A DNA stretch of 64,000 nt from Opisthocomus hoazin (Eukaryota > Chordata > Aves > Opisthocomiformes > Opisthocomidae), in assembly GCF_030867145.1 (NCBI RefSeq), contig NC_134443.1:2976001-3040000 (forward strand), written 5' to 3'. Numbering within the stretch: position 1 is the first letter of the stretch; every line of letters starts with the position of its first letter. Below, piece after piece: positions 10,666-23,689 of the stretch. The position numbers were made by a program, and so were the translations under genes. The notes beneath the pieces are model-generated. The model was not told the origin of the DNA. It saw only the letters and a list, made by a program, of their open reading frames with translations, and made no database searches.

Positions 10666-13600
10666 CTGTAATTAATTTTACTCACGTGGGGATAACAATA
10701 TACTAATAATCACAAATACCATAAAATGCACCTTGTGCCCTGCAGGTTCTTTCCATTTTAGATCTTTATGGGAGAAGTAAAAGACGCCTTTTGTTCCATT
10801 GACCTCATTAGTTATGTAGGAAAAAAAATCAGTCCCTCTGCTCTTAAAGCTTCTTTTAGCAGACTGATAGTCAGGAAGCAACAAGGGGGAGCGGGCAATG
10901 AGCATCCTTACTCCATCTTCCCCTTTGTTTAAATGTGGGTGGGTGGGTGGTTGGGAGCATTGAGGAACCTGGCTTTGCAAACTGAGGCTGGGAGAGATGT
11001 ACCCGGAGCTTGGCGCACAGCTATGCGTTCCGTAGTTGATCCAGTGCTCTTCAAGCCTGAGTCGTACCCTGGTTTTATTAGGCTTTGCATTTGGTTGCTC
11101 TCTAGGGCTGGAAACAAGGCCAGTGGACGGTGTGTAGGCAAGCTGACACTGCCTTTTGGTGGGGTGTAAAACTCTCGGGGCTGTGTCCAGGACTTGTCCC
11201 GTGGCAGACTGAAACCTGCTTGGAAACTGGGTGAGCTGACTGGTGAAGAATGGTGGCTTTGCCAAGGATTTAGATGCTGGCTGTGAGGGCCGTGCTTTGT
11301 ACAGCCAGCTGTGGTCCTACAGGCACACTTATTTGATTAGCAATTTCTGGTGACATCTGGTTGGGTTCCTTGGATGAGAAACAAGGAATTACCAGGTTGG
11401 ACTAGATTATGGCATCCCCGTGACAGCAATGGGGGAAGTGCTTTTATGACCCCATTATCTTACCCTGTGACCATCCCAGCAACGGTTGGGTTGCACCTAG
11501 ACCTCAGCTGCGCCTGTGTGGGTGCTGCCTGTGTGTGTGCCTGCTGCTTGTCCATCTGAGGGCAAACTGCTCCCTACATGTGATGCAATTAGCAGCCTTT
11601 GATGTCTTAAGAGCTTCCTTTAAATTCGGCGTGTGCTGGTGTTCATGGTAATGGATTCCAATTTGAAGAGCTTTGCTCCTGTAAAACAGTAATGAGCGTT
11701 TGTGAGGAGTGTTACGAGGTCTTGTCATGCAGAGGCTATTTAAAAGCTTCTGTCAGTGCTATTCTTGTTTTATGTACAGGTAAACATAGGTCTGCACAAG
11801 CGTGGTACCAGGAAGGACTGTCTTAATTTATCAGTAGAGCAAAGCTGAGGGGTGAGTCAAGAATAGGCTCTGAGATGAGCTGTCACAAGTCGTGACTGTG
11901 GTTCAATGAAGTTCAATGTTCTTGTCATTTTTCTCCTTTTTTTCCAGCTCAGAATATCTCTTTAGAAAGAGGCTAGCAGATTTTAGTAGTTTAGCTCCCT
12001 GATTTTACATAACTAGTAAATATAATACAAGTTTGTATGTTATAAAGGGGAATAGAGATCTGACCATGAATACTGACTCTTGTTGCAACTCCTTGTTTTG
12101 GGACAAAATGATGCATATAGGCAGTAAGGCCAGTGCTGCATCTTGATATCACATGTTAAGCGATAGCCAGTGCCATCTGCTTCAAGGGAAAACATTTTTC
12201 CTGGTGAGTATGCAGATAATACAATGTCCAATTAGCTAGGTTTAATTTGAAGGTAAAGCTCAAAGGCAAGCGCCTTCATCAGCAGTTCTGTCTCTGCATT
12301 GACCTTGGTCTAGTACCAGTGTGTCGCAGATCGTTGTTCTTCACCTTTCTGTTGTGTAGCTCATCAGGCAGCATGAAGAGCCTCAGCTGCCAGGTAATAA
12401 CCCTTGCCAAGGGAAAAATGGAGATTTCTTTTTTTCCTGGTGAATTTATGGCTCATGGCTTAATGCTATGCCTGAGCTATCCCACAGGCAATGAGAAGTC
12501 TCAGGTCCAGTTAATAAAAAAACTTGAGCCCCTCGTAGTGGTGCACTGTGTAGTGGAGGATATGTCTGGGTGGGAAATTCCCCATTTACTGGGAGCAGTT
12601 ACAGATCTTTGTGATGCTGAGCCCGGCGCTGGTGTTCTTCAAAGCGTGTTGTCTCTGGAGCTGTTTACACTTCTAAAATTCAAAGCACCTAAAGGAAGGC
12701 TAAGCTATGGGAAAGCATCATTCTCTGCAGAGTAATGTAGCGATGCTGGAGGGTTTGAGGCTGGGCCAGTGGTAAGTGATAGGTTTGAAGTGTATAGGGC
12801 AACAGTTTTGGAGCCGATCTGGTAGGAGAGAGCAGGCGTCAAGGCTGTCTTTGGGCAGCTTGCAGTGCTCCTCCAAGCCTCTCCTGTTTTTTTAGAAAGT
12901 GGACACCAAGCTGCATGGCTGGGTCATTCAGAAGTAGAACAGCCCTGGACTTTTACTCGTGGGATATCTAAAGCCTTGTTTGTAAGAAAGCTTTTTTCCT
13001 TTGAGAGAAACAAAGCATGAAATGTAACGGTAAAATGTAATCTTTTAATGCAAGGGAGAAGTGGAGTACACAGTTGCTGTCTGAAGTACAGCAGACTAAG
13101 ATAAACTAACACCAGGGCTTCAGCAGGATTTATTTCTCAAAAATACACATTATTCATCCCACATTTTCAAGGTGACAAATATGTTCAGCTCCCCTTGCAA
13201 CTGTTGTCGCTTCACAGCTCTATGGTATTGCTCACTTGAAGACAAAGTGGGAAGACCCTCAGTGGCTTCTCATATCGGTATGCTTTGATATGAAATTAAA
13301 CGTGCTAAACCTCTCAAGGTTACAGTCTATTCAGCTGTAGCTATGAAGCTGTTAAGCTGATCACGTGTACCTGGTTTGAGGAGAAGAAACCAAGAGAAAC
13401 GGATGAAGCTCTGAACCTCAAATTCCTTGTATATACGCTCCTAGGCAGCCTGGTGGAGAGGACACCTTTTTGGGCATGAAGCCCTTATTAGCCAAAGCCA
13501 ACATGTAATTGATGTTATTATTTCTAAGGTTTCTGCCTCACCTGCTGTGGTGTGCGCACTAAACCACACGCAGTTTTGGGTTTTAAACTGCGTAAATCTG

Positions 13601-15950
13601 TGACGTTTCGCTGGTCTCAGGGATGGATTTGATTCTTGATATCTGTCTGCTTCTTCTAACAGTGTAATCAAATGGATGTCCCTGCTCTGATGGTGAGCTC
13701 TAGCTTGGTCCTTTAAGGTTTTAGACATCTTTCCTGCATATCCTTATGGACAAAGGACTGTTAAAGTCTTTTGAAGAATGTTAATATTTCTGTTAAACAC
13801 AGAATAAATGTCCTGTCAGCGCCTTCTGAGTGCTCGAAGGTGTTGCTGGCTGGTCTGCAGCTCACGTGTGTTCTTCTGTCTCCCGATGGATACAAAGATA
13901 AGGATTTTTGTGTTTAGTATCTGTAGTTTTTAATGTGATGGAATTTGATTCTTAAGCTTGTTTTAACTGGTGAGTTCAGCTGACGTGTGGACTGTTTGGT
14001 TGCATTATTTCCTTACAGACACAGTCCTCGGGTACTGAGTTGTGGCTGTGGCTCCCTGGTTGACTCATCACTTTTGTTTCCTTCTCTTCTCCGGCAGTGC
14101 TTGAGCTGGCAGGTGTAATGCTCTGAAAAAAAAAAGCATATGACAACATCAGTTGTGTAGAACACTAATGAGCTTTTATGGGGTGCTTTGAAAATGCTTT
14201 CAGAAAGTATTAGTAAGTGTTGTCATCCTTTCTGTTCAGATAAATGGAGCCTGCGGTGGCTTTAACCCCCAGCAGTCTGCAGCAGAGAAGGAAACAAAGG
14301 CCAGCAGAGTGGATTCCTCTCGTGTTGGACTGAAGATCTTGACTTTTTGAGACAGAATTAATATGTTTCTAAAATAAGACTTATCTTCAGCTGGCTAATT
14401 TGAAAATAGTAATTAAGTATTTAATGCCAATGTTTCTGAGGAATTACTGTAGGGATAAATTGCTACCCAATCTAAGCTGAGACAGAGGCACATGTTGCAA
14501 TTCACACGGTTATCTTCAACTATAGCAAAGGCAGAGCCCATTTTCCAGAGGAATTACAAATATCTTATGTCATCCTCAAATATCATGACACTATGAAGAT
14601 AAATGTCAGTGTGCAATTAAAGCAGGGAAGCATCCCAGTCATCTCCCATTGCTGTGGAAATCCGGATTGACGTTTCTACTCCACAGCAGCATAGAAGGCA
14701 ATGGGCTCTAGTCTTGCCCTTCAAGGTCATTTTGCTGTCACTCTGGTGATAAAGATGTTTTTCCTGAGATTCCTTGGAAGGGGGGAAGTTTGTTTTGCAG
14801 TGTTACCACATTTGTCTCTAACTCCACCAAAAGAAAGCTTTTTCTTGCAAGAACAAGCCGCTGCTGGGAGAAAGAGAGCAAGCTTTGAGGTGAGGTGTAC
14901 TGTAACAGAACAGCCCAGACTTGTCCTCTCTATTGCTACAGAAGCAGCAAAATATCTTTATTTTTAAGTAAAATGACATGTAAATCGGAATGGACAAGTT
15001 ACTACCCGCTATGGCTGGGTGGGAGTGGCTGTACTGGCACACGCCGTTGCCATCTTTGGCATCTGTTGCTGACTACAGCTGGAAAGCCTTCTCTTCATGC
15101 TGCTGTTGAACGTGGGTGATAACCCCACGCTGGCGGTTGCAATTTGTCAGCAACTGAGATTCCAAAAGGCATCTTCCACTCTTTCTATAGGTGCTTCATG
15201 TGTTATTACTATAATGGCTTTAGGTGCCCTTTTATTGAATCAACGCACTGGAAAAAATTCCTGACAAGGTGTTGCATCAGCCACACCCGATTTATTGTCT
15301 TTTTGCCATTGCCCTAATCAGGTCATGCTTTATAGCTTCACAGTATGGGACACTTAATATCATATAAAATATAGCCTTACCCTTTTTTCCTCTTTGATTT
15401 TTAAAGCGTGCATCTTTAAAGAAATGCGCGCTTGGTGTCTAACTGGGAGAAGGGCACTGACTTCTGTGGACATATAACTCTATGAAATTCGGGATTTGCG
15501 CAGTGTGCCAGCGCTTTGACCAGACTTCGTGTTACCCTGATTTCATCACAGAGCAATGAACTTGGCTACCCCTAGGCCAAGCACACGGCTTATCCCTCAC
15601 TTTTGCAACTCTGCCTGGGCTGAGTCAGGTACGTTTTCTTCCAAGCAAATGGCTATTTGCCACCTGCCTGGGAACAAGTCCATGGAGGAGATCAAGCATG
15701 AGCCACATAAACCTCTTCTTTCTCCAACGTGCAGGGGCAGAGTGTCCCCTCTATATAAAGTTTTGAAATAGCAGAGACTGGAAGGCAATAAAGTACAGGT
15801 CAGATGGGGTAGGAGGACAAACTAATAATTACAAAGAGTGATTTATTTCAAACAATTGGCGTTCATTAACCAAGTGAAGCCTTGAAAGAAATGTGTTTGG
15901 TAATTGATTAGGATGTTATGCGTGTAGGTGATTCACGCTTTGGGCAGTCT
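10600..15950. other. Intergenic, no gene recognised
   Basis: Apart from the promoter-proximal CCAAT of the gene to the left, I see no family-like coding sequence. The longest frames (195 aa minus at 10678-11265, 162 aa plus at 12247-12735) lack repeats, biased composition, splice sites or recognisable motifs. A short GTGGGTGGGTGGGTGG run occurs near 10935. Confidence 0.5.
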
Positions 15951-15959
15951 AAGGGGAAG

Positions 15960-16027
15960 TATAAAAGTGCTTAGCATCAGATCTTGTAGGACCATTTCTC
16001 TTGCCTTGTTTCTCTTGTGAAGTAGGT
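15960..16027 (+). promoter_or_regulatory. Promoter and exon 1 of the 16.4-kb beta-keratin
   Basis: TATAAAAG lies at 15960-15967. The expected start site is near 15990. The leader ends TTGTGAAGTAG and is followed by GTAAGTC (donor GT 16026-16027). The untranslated first exon is thus about 36 bases, normal for beta-keratin genes. Confidence 0.82.
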
Positions 16028-16407
16028 AAGTCTCATCTGAATTCCTCTTTCTAGCAAAGCCCTCTTCTGTAGTTTTGAGTCAGGGTGAATCTTGTGCAAA
16101 TACTCTGATACCAATCTGAAGTTTTCTTGATGTAAACTAAAAAATTTGTGACTCTTCAGCTGTTGGCTTTGGTAAATGCAGATCTGGATGAACAGCTCCA
16201 ATTAAGTTTTCATGAAAACTCATTTGCTGATGTTGTGTTCAATACAAGATTTATAGGTGTCTCCTAGGAACTAAGCTACGACAATTTTGCCTTTCCCTCT
16301 AGCCTGTTTGCAGTCTTTTATTATAATGCTTGATCGTGAAACTTGTAAGAATTTATGCCTTGTTTTTACACTATTCCTTTGTGCTTCAGATTCACCATCC
16401 CTGAAGA

Positions 16408-16731
16408 ATGGTGCACTCTGTGAACCCGTGTGCTGGTGGCAGTGCTTCCCCGTGTGGGGTGGCTGCGCCCCAGCCCGTTGCTGACAGCTGCAATGAGCCC
16501 TGTGTTCGGCAGTGTCCCGACTCCAGGGTGGTGATCTACCCTCCACCAGTGGTTGTGACTTTCCCTGGACCCATCCTCAGCACCTTCCCGCAGCAGAGTG
16601 TCGTCGGGTCTGCAGGAACCCCTGAAGTTGGAACTGGCTTTAGTGCTGCCCGTGCTCCTGGGGGCTCCCATGTTTATGGTGGTGCCAGATGGGGACGGGG
16701 ATACCCAGTTGGAAGTTGTAGACCATGCTAA
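16408..16731 (+). CDS. Beta-keratin (corneous beta-protein), short atypical member, 107 aa
   Basis: The protein has the diagnostic beta-keratin core at residues ~28-70: [13 protein letters not shown], then [17 protein letters not shown] and [13 protein letters not shown]. In known family members this core forms the beta-sheet filament unit. The N-terminus is [11 protein letters not shown] instead of the usual MSC-type start. The Gly/Tyr repeat tail of scale and claw keratins is nearly missing: after the core come only about 37 residues rich in Ala, Gly and Arg, ending YPVGSCRPC. The acceptor ...TTTGTGCTTCAG (AG 16388-16389) lies 18 bases before the ATG, and exon 1 is at about 15990-16025. A poly(A) signal ATTAAA is at 16858-16863. 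The frame is intact, and the PVVVT segment with the R in DSRVVI is feather-keratin-like. It could be a diverged keratinocyte- or feather-like member; the subtype is uncertain. Confidence 0.92.
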   Translation: MVHSVNPCAGGSASPCGVAAPQPVADSCNEPCVRQCPDSRVVIYPPPVVVTFPGPILSTFPQQSVVGSAGTPEVGTGFSAARAPGGSHVYGGARWGRGYPVGSCRPC

Positions 16732-16869
16732 ACTTAATGAGAGTTGCTGCTGAAAGAAGCAGGTCCAGGAGATCTGGGAGATGACAAGCAGGATGTAGAT
16801 ATGTGGCTGAGCTCCTGGGCACAGTGTTTGGGAAAGGTTTAAGCGTTTGGGGCTGCCATTAAATGCATC

Positions 16870-19800
16870 TGTAGATGCTCCAGTCTCCTGAAAAAATCCA
16901 TTTGCATCCTTCTCATATTACCTTTTCTGATTTTCTAATGCCTTCCTGTCTAAGTACTCTGTTCTCAATGCTATGGACTATACTGCCAGTTGCTTGGGGG
17001 CTTGTAGGTATTGTTGGGGCAACGTAAAGGGATCTGGTATGACATCTGGTGTAGATCCCTTTGCAGGTTTGCTGTGGCTACTGATGCATAAAAAAGGGCT
17101 GTAGGGTCAACTAGCTTGTGCTCTGTTTCTGTGCTGTGTGGGTCTTGCTATGATCAGGGCTGAGTATATCAACACAGCTGCCATAGGGAAGCGACATCAG
17201 TTATTACATGAATCATCTTGCATCGAACCACAGGCTGCGGGCAATTTGTAATCTGTACTATGTAATCCTGCCTCTGTATGAGCTGCTTCTTTCTCATTAA
17301 ACACGGCATTGCAACATGTTATTGGCCTCTCTGCGTGTGTTCCCCTCTGCTCCTCCGAATTCAGGTGCCTTTGTCCTGCTGCACCACGCTGATGCTGTCC
17401 GGCTGCTTCCGGACAATGACGACACCGAGAGATTTGGCAGTGGGTTGTCTGTGCATCTCCTTTCCACAGCAACTTCTATCCTGTAGCTGCCCCTGCATGA
17501 AAGTGCTGCTTGCATCTTTGCTTTCGTTGGTCTGGCCTTGCTCAGTTCTGTGGAGCTCGTTCCGAAGCGTTGGCTCTTCAGGCGCTGTGCGTGTGACCCG
17601 TTACCTGGTGTCTTTAGGCTCAGCTCCCCATCGAGGCAGTGATACAAGGCGTCAGGCAGCAGTGTGTGGAGAGTTGATGTTACAAAGAAGAATCTGAAGC
17701 AAGTGTTGCATAAGAGCAGCTGTTTTTGAGGGTGAAAACTAAATTTCTGGCTTCACTGCTCTGCTCAATGTTTTACATCGATGTAACCTATGCGTGTGAA
17801 ATGGGTGGTGATGTTCATTCATGGAATATTGAGTTTCTTCAGGAATGTATCACTAATAAACATTTCACAAGCTTTCCATGCTGCCTTAGGTTTGAAAAGT
17901 TATGTAGCGTATTAATGCTTTGTTACAGAAATGGTATAATTCAATCACCAGCTGATGTGGGACTGCTGGATCATTTCATAGCAGTCAGTCTTTGGAGAAT
18001 TATTATCCTTATGTGTAAGGAAAACAAAGATGACCAGGCATTGTAATAGTGTGTAATTGACTGTGGTGAGCCCCAGACAAGGTGATTAAACCAGATTCTC
18101 ACCAACCACATAAATCCTTCCATACAAAAGAGAAATCCCCCAAACCTCAACAGCCAGGTGAAGGAATCTTTATTGTCATGCTAATGGCATATTTGGAAAT
18201 GAACAGAAGTTTATTGCTGAGGTGTCTCAAGTTGTGCTTTCCCTGTAATAATTTGAGACTTGCAGTTACCACAAAACACCAAGTGTCAGTAAAATTAGGA
18301 AAATTTGCCAGTGGATTTCTATGCAACTGTTTATAATACCCAATGTATTCGTTCTGATGTACAAACTACCCATGTGAAATGCTCTGAGGCTTTCAGAGAA
18401 CTAAAGATATCAAGTATCTTACTAAGAAGCTACCAATGTCTTTTTAAGATAGTGGAAGCATTTGTTAATGTCTCTTAGGTTTATTCTTGCATTATGGGAT
18501 AAGAATATTAATCTAAATATGGTGAATTTTGCAATGCTTCTTGTTTCTCTCATTGCTTCCAGTAAGGCCATTTTTCCTACGTCATGGTCCAATTTCCCTT
18601 CTCTTAAAAGGTTTTCTTATAGTATTGCACTCAAGAAATATTTTGAAGAATGTTCTAGTCCAGCCTGGGCAATAGTCAGGGGCCCAATTTATCATGTGGG
18701 ATAAGTTTGCTCTCTAAAAATGGTTCTTGCTCTTGCAGCGAATCCTTGTGCTGGAGGCATGTTCTGCAGCGTGCCTCCTGTCTGGACTGTTCACAAGGCG
18801 CATTTAAATGGGTGCTTTCCCACATGCATGCAGTAAATACATCCTGCTTCAGACTGGCATTCAGAAGTTTAAATGAAATTACAGGAGCTAGTTTTCTGTT
18901 AGCTGCATAAGCCATCTGTCATTTATTATGATAATATCTCATGGGCAGCCACAAAGTTCCTCTAATCATCCCATTTTTCTTAAGCCTTAGGGCATAAAAC
19001 CCTATGAAAAGGGGAAAGTGCTCTCCAGACCATGGAGTAGGTGTATGAGAAACTCCAAGCTTCCCAAGATGTTAGGATGGATCTGTGGGAAATGAGCATC
19101 AGTGTTATGGACTGAGGCTTGGGCAGCTGGGGAATGGTCTGGATGCCAATCCTGCAGTCACTTGGGACTTCTTGAATCACCCTGATGTTCTTGAATGAAG
19201 AAGTAATAAAATGATCCCATCCCTGTTTGGTAACTAAAGGCTAAGAGCCCTGTGGCGGGGGCACCTGGGATGAGCAATTTGTTTCCCTCCCTGTGTGGTG
19301 GTTGGGTGCTGGTATCTGCATAACGTGGATCTGGAGCAGGGCAGGAGATCCCAGCTGTGCCCTGGATCCCTGGTGCAGGGGGGGAGCAAGGGAAAGGCTG
19401 AGGTTGGGAGGCAGCAGTGGGGTGCAGCGGGGCACCCCCAGTGCTGTGCGCAGAGCTGGAGTCATGACTGCAGCAGTGGCACCTTCAAAGCCGAAAGGGC
19501 AGCAGTGTGGTGGAGGCGAGTGGCAGGTTTGGGAAGTCTGGAGTTGGTGGGCAACCATAGCCTGTAGGCTGTGTTCCTTGGGCACCGGGTGGTGATGTCA
19601 CTTGCTGTCGGAAGCGATGGTGCCTCTGGTAATGCACCAAGTGGCATGTGGCGAAGGGAAGAAAATAAATATTGCTGCGTCAGCAAATGTGGACAGGCAC
19701 CTGATGTGAAGTTGGGTCTAAAGGACCCTGGTCAGGCTGAGAATTTCACCCAAATATTTGGCTTTCTGTGTTTTATTCTGTCTCTTTTCCTGTGCACCTG

Positions 19801-21200
19801 TAAGCCCCTCTGCGCTGTACACGCAGGTAGGAAAAGCCTTGCGTGCCAGAGGGCATCCGAGGGAGATAAACCGAATTTATTGTGGTGGGAGACGCTTAAC
19901 ATTTCTTCATGCTTTCCCCGGGGAACCCAGCCCTGTTTGCTGCTGACTGCAGCTAGCAGAAGGATTACAAGAGATGTCTTAACAGCTTTGCCGGTTTCAA
20001 AGGGCCGTACTGATTTATTGCTGACGTGCCCTGCTGGGAGGCTGGGGTGGAGGTTGCTGCCCTCGCCCTCTGCCTGGGACATCCTCATCTGGCTTCGTCT
20101 TGCTCAAACTGGGACACAAAGAGGGGAGGTCTGAGCAACAAGGCAGCAGACCAAGCCCATCTCTTGGCTGTGGCTTCTCCTTCCCAGACAAGGAGATGGA
20201 CCTGTGGTGCTCATCTTCTGCTACAGTCCCATTCAAGGTCAAATGGTAGAAGTGAAAGCAATGACATGGTTGTAAAGAAATGGATGTTGGAGGAATAACA
20301 CTTACAGCTTGGGGACTATCCTGTTAACTATGGCTGGCTTTCTGTTTAGGAAAGTGTGAGTCCAATCTGCTCTGCTATTAATTTTTTTTACCCTTTCCTC
20401 CACTCTGCACCGTCAGCTGAGGAGTGCAGAATGCTTGTGCAGGTGGCCACCGTGAGAAGAGAAGGACTAGCCATGTAGGAGGCCTCTTAAATATCTGCCC
20501 AGAGGTGCCCCCTCACAGTTGCCTCTGCAGCAGGATTTTTGACTCATGGTGGTGTCTTTGATGTAGAACTGGGCTCATATGGGATCCATGCAGTTTTGTC
20601 TAGGCTGTGCTTGTTGAACTACCTTCTTCCGTGCCAGGTTATAATCTTTAATATTATAAATCCAAATCAAGACTACTCAATCTCCTAAGGTGACATGGTA
20701 GAGACTGACAGGAACTCCCTGAATAACCTGGCAGTTCAGTTTGCAAAGGAGATGAGGTCTCCAGCAGATGGTCATGGCTTGGCTGCCTGTGGTCTTTTCT
20801 CTTAGGTGTCTTTGACCTTGAATGTCATTGCTGCGTTTCCTTGGCAGACCATGAAACTCCCACTCGTTCTCTTGCATTTGAAAGTTATTTTTCAGGCACA
20901 AACCCCAGCTTGCTACAGGAGTGTCTGTGTTTGGTAATACAGAGTCAGGTGATGCCCTTTTCTGGAGCAGTACTTGTGTAAACCCAGGGTCACACGTTAG
21001 TTAAAATATGGTAGAGCTTCTTCCTAGTCTGGGAAACAAGTTGGGGCTGGAACATTGCAGCTGGACACGTGGTGATACTCTTGAACGTCTGGAGTCTAGA
21101 CCTCGCTCTCATTGTAGGGTTGGTCAGAATGGCAGTGCTGCCCGTGCCTTTAGTGGCGTATGAGCACAAATAAAAGGAGAAGACTGAACATCTGATACTG
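16870..21200. other. Intergenic, no gene recognised
   Basis: I find no EDC-type promoter/exon pair or beta-keratin core in this 4.3-kb stretch. Moderately GC-rich frames near 17.3-17.7 kb and 19.2-20.3 kb have no recognisable family features. Confidence 0.5.
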
Positions 21201-21824
21201 TTAAGCAGAGTAATTTTAATGAAAAAGAGAAACAGTGAGTAACAGAAAGAAGTTTGCAGTTTTACAAAAGGCTCTTCAGCAAGCAGAGTGTGTCCAATGC
21301 TGGATGATGCTCTCTCCTTGAGGAAATGGTGGAGTTTGACAGTCCAGACACGTTGCTTGTAAATCGTGTTCACTGCCAGTTGAGGCACAGCATGGATATA
21401 GAACAGGAGCCTCTCTACTAGATGTTATCTTTGGTGAAGTTCATAGCTGAGCTAGGTGGACTTGTTCATGCTGGTTGCAGAAACTCTTGTTACTATGGCA
21501 ATACAAATTGGCTGCGAACTAACTTAAAAGGCACTTTACTCACACCTGAAAGTCTTGCTTTGCTCCATCAACATGCTGTAAAGATGCCTCAGTACTTGCT
21601 GTAATTCAAGTTGCCCTTTAGAGTAATAGTTGAAGAAACAGGAGATATTAAAGAGGGTTACGTGTGGGGTAGTCTTATGCAGCCTGGCACCCACGTGTCC
21701 CACTGAACTTAGCCAGAGGCATGGGTGCTTGGTGTTTCTCAGCGCCACAACCTTAGCCACAGATCGGTGTCCTGCATTTCATTTCTTGGTTGCTATTTCT
21801 GCTGGTTCAGCATGGATAGCAGTT

Positions 21825-22109
21825 TCAATACCTGTATCTGTTGCCAAAACGAGAAAAGAAGGGATAGCCATACCCAAATCCGTATGAGTCCCCATACCCG
21901 TAGTAGCCCCCATAACCAATCAAGCCTCTGTTTCCATACAGGCTCCCAAAGCTTCTGTAGCCATATGGGCTCCCATATTGGTACTGGTCCAAGTAGTAGC
22001 CATATGGGCTCCCAAATCGATAGCCATTCAGGCCCCCGAGCCCGTAGAGGTTGGCATAGCCAAAGGATGAGTAGCTTCCATCATCGTAGAGATCGCTGTA
22101 GAAAGTCAT
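21825..22109 (-). CDS. EDMTF-like Gly/Tyr-rich EDC protein without cysteine, 94 aa
   Basis: The protein starts MTFYSDLYDDGSYSSFGYAN. It then consists of Gly-Tyr-Phe/Leu repeats (SPYGYY, SPYGYRSFGSLYG, GLIGYGGYYGYG) and ends PFFSRFGNRYRY. It has no Cys, unlike its paralogues. Acidic residues sit in the first ten positions and Arg at the end. I chose the MTF start at 22109 because the acceptor ...GTGTGTTCCAG (AG 22131-22132) lies 21 bases upstream; the earlier in-frame Met at 22139 is inside the intron. Exon 1 and the promoter are at 22967-23036. A poly(A) signal ATTAAA is at 21215-21220. MTF-start proteins of the bird EDC (EDMTF) sit among beta-keratins, are linked to skin-appendage cornification, and are probably matrix components. 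The paralogue number is unknown. Confidence 0.85.
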   Translation of the reverse strand: MTFYSDLYDDGSYSSFGYANLYGLGGLNGYRFGSPYGYYLDQYQYGSPYGYRSFGSLYGNRGLIGYGGYYGYGDSYGFGYGYPFFSRFGNRYRY

Positions 22110-22799
22110 CGTTGTTTGGTGCAGGTAAGCCTGGAACACACACCCAGAAGCGAGGTGAGTTAATGGGGTGCTGACAGCAGGAGGAAAGGCTCAAATCTTG
22201 GACCGAGCTGAGGAAATGTAACTTGCTCTCTCCTGTCAGTCTTTTTCCCCTTAACTAACTTGTTTATTTTTCTAAACTCTTGAATCCCAAACAACTTTTC
22301 TATTTTTTCCCCTCAACTTTTGAAAATGAGTGACTGTACATAGAAAATACGGCTTTTACCAACCAAGAACCAAACTTTTCCACACTAGAAGCTAGCGAAA
22401 TTTGACTAAATTAAAGAAAAATATGCCAGTTCAGATGAGACCAACAGCTGATGGACCACCTGCATCTCCTGCTCTCCCGTAGTGCTGCGTGCTCAGCATG
22501 GGATAAACCCAAAGCATACAATGAAATGGAGGATTTTCCTTCCAGATTGTCTACTCAAGGCAGTAAAGGTTTCATAAAGGTTTTATCTAGGGATCTGAAT
22601 TCCCAACACCTAACAAAAGTAATCTGGAATGGAGGATTACTTAGGACTTCAAAATTGTGGCAGTAAACTTCAGATTTTCAGTGCCTTGAAGCCTACTGTG
22701 AAATAAGCACAGGAAGAGCAAACAAGTTCCAGTGAAGTGGTTCTTTGGTGTTGCAGAGGACTTTGTGTGATTAGCTCCAAAATGACAAAAAATTGCTTA

Positions 22800-22950
22800 C
22801 AGAATGTCTGCACGTATACATAGACACACACTCTGTGTGTAGTATATATGTACACACCAGTGCTTTTTTAGATATATATCCATGCACGCACACACAAGTA
22901 TTTATACAAAGACATACATACAGACAAATAGATGTATATAAAAAAGAACA
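22800..22950. repeat. AT/CA-rich simple-sequence patch
   Basis: Alternating CA/TG and TA tracts (CACACACTCTGTGTGTAG, TATATATG, GCACGCACACACAAG) lie within the intron of the 21.8-kb gene, close to its splice donor. They appear to be simple sequence without coding content. Confidence 0.7.
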
Positions 22951-22966
22951 GAGTCAATATTGACTT

Positions 22967-23036
22967 ACCTGGTTCACGGAGAGGAGTAGCTTGATAGAAG
23001 TGAATAAAATTTTGGAGTCGTAGGTCCGTATATATA
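22967..23036 (-). promoter_or_regulatory. Promoter and exon 1 of the 21.8-kb EDMTF-like gene
   Basis: On the minus strand a TATATATA box (23029-23036) is followed by a short leader ending GTGAACCAG and the donor GTAAGTCA (GT at 22967-22968). The leader matches the exon 1 of the other minus-strand genes in its last bases (GTGAAC...). It is head to head with the promoter at 24674. Confidence 0.75.
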
Positions 23037-23689
23037 CCTTCTTAAACTTAGGTGTTATACAACGTATCTCCATGTGTGCATTATTCCTTCAATTGATATA
23101 ATTGGAGTCAGTGATTTTCATATTTTCAAAGTTTGATCTTATGACACATGTAATACCTTTAGAATTTCTTTCATCTTAAAATGAGAAGAAATGGTCTCAG
23201 CACATTTCTAGTAAAATTGTGTGGAATTCTTTGGAGCTGGATGTATAGGAATAATTTTGGGAGATGTTTAGACCATTACTGGTTGTGCAAGCTCCTTGTA
23301 GGTGCTCCATTCGCTTGGCTTTTGCATCTGTGGTGCAACGCGCAGGGGAGAAGAGCAGTAGGCTTGTCTTTGGTGTGCCGAAAGGTAGTAGCGCTGCTAT
23401 TCGGCGTTGTCATGACCTGTGCGTACCGCCTGGTGATACTGGTGGGGATCTATTGCCAGCAGGTCTGGGGATTTTTTGTCTTGTGTTCTACAACAGTGAT
23501 TTTGAAGAAATTTTTCACCTATGTTATGAATGTTCCCAAATATTTGTTCCTATTTTAGAAGAGTTTTTTTAATAGTTTCTGACTTTTATAGAACATACAA
23601 TGCATAACCTTATTAGGACATAGAAACAAGACACCTTGGTGTGTCTTGTAAGTGACCATATTATTAAGTCTGGAGGTGTCTTTTGGTGA

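Noticed and set aside
10678-11265. 195-aa minus-strand frame just upstream of the 10.5-kb promoter
   Set aside because: It has ordinary composition with no motif, repeat or splice signals. It overlaps promoter-proximal DNA and is most likely a chance frame.
11385-11415. CCAGGTTGGACTAGATTATG as a CR1 trace
   Set aside because: Too short, without the other CR1 3' landmarks.
12247-12735. 162-aa plus-strand frame
   Set aside because: No recognisable domain or EDC-type bias and no promoter/exon module nearby. It cannot be supported as a gene from sequence alone.
17085-17160. GCATAAAAAAGGGCTGTAGG, similar to the TATA region at 24.67 kb
   Set aside because: No splice donor or downstream EDC-type CDS follows. 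The resemblance is short and may be chance.
22110-22139. Upstream in-frame Met for the 21.8-kb gene (MFQAYLHQTT before MTF)
   Set aside because: The splice acceptor AG at 22131-22132 places this Met in the intron. The MTF start also fits the family.
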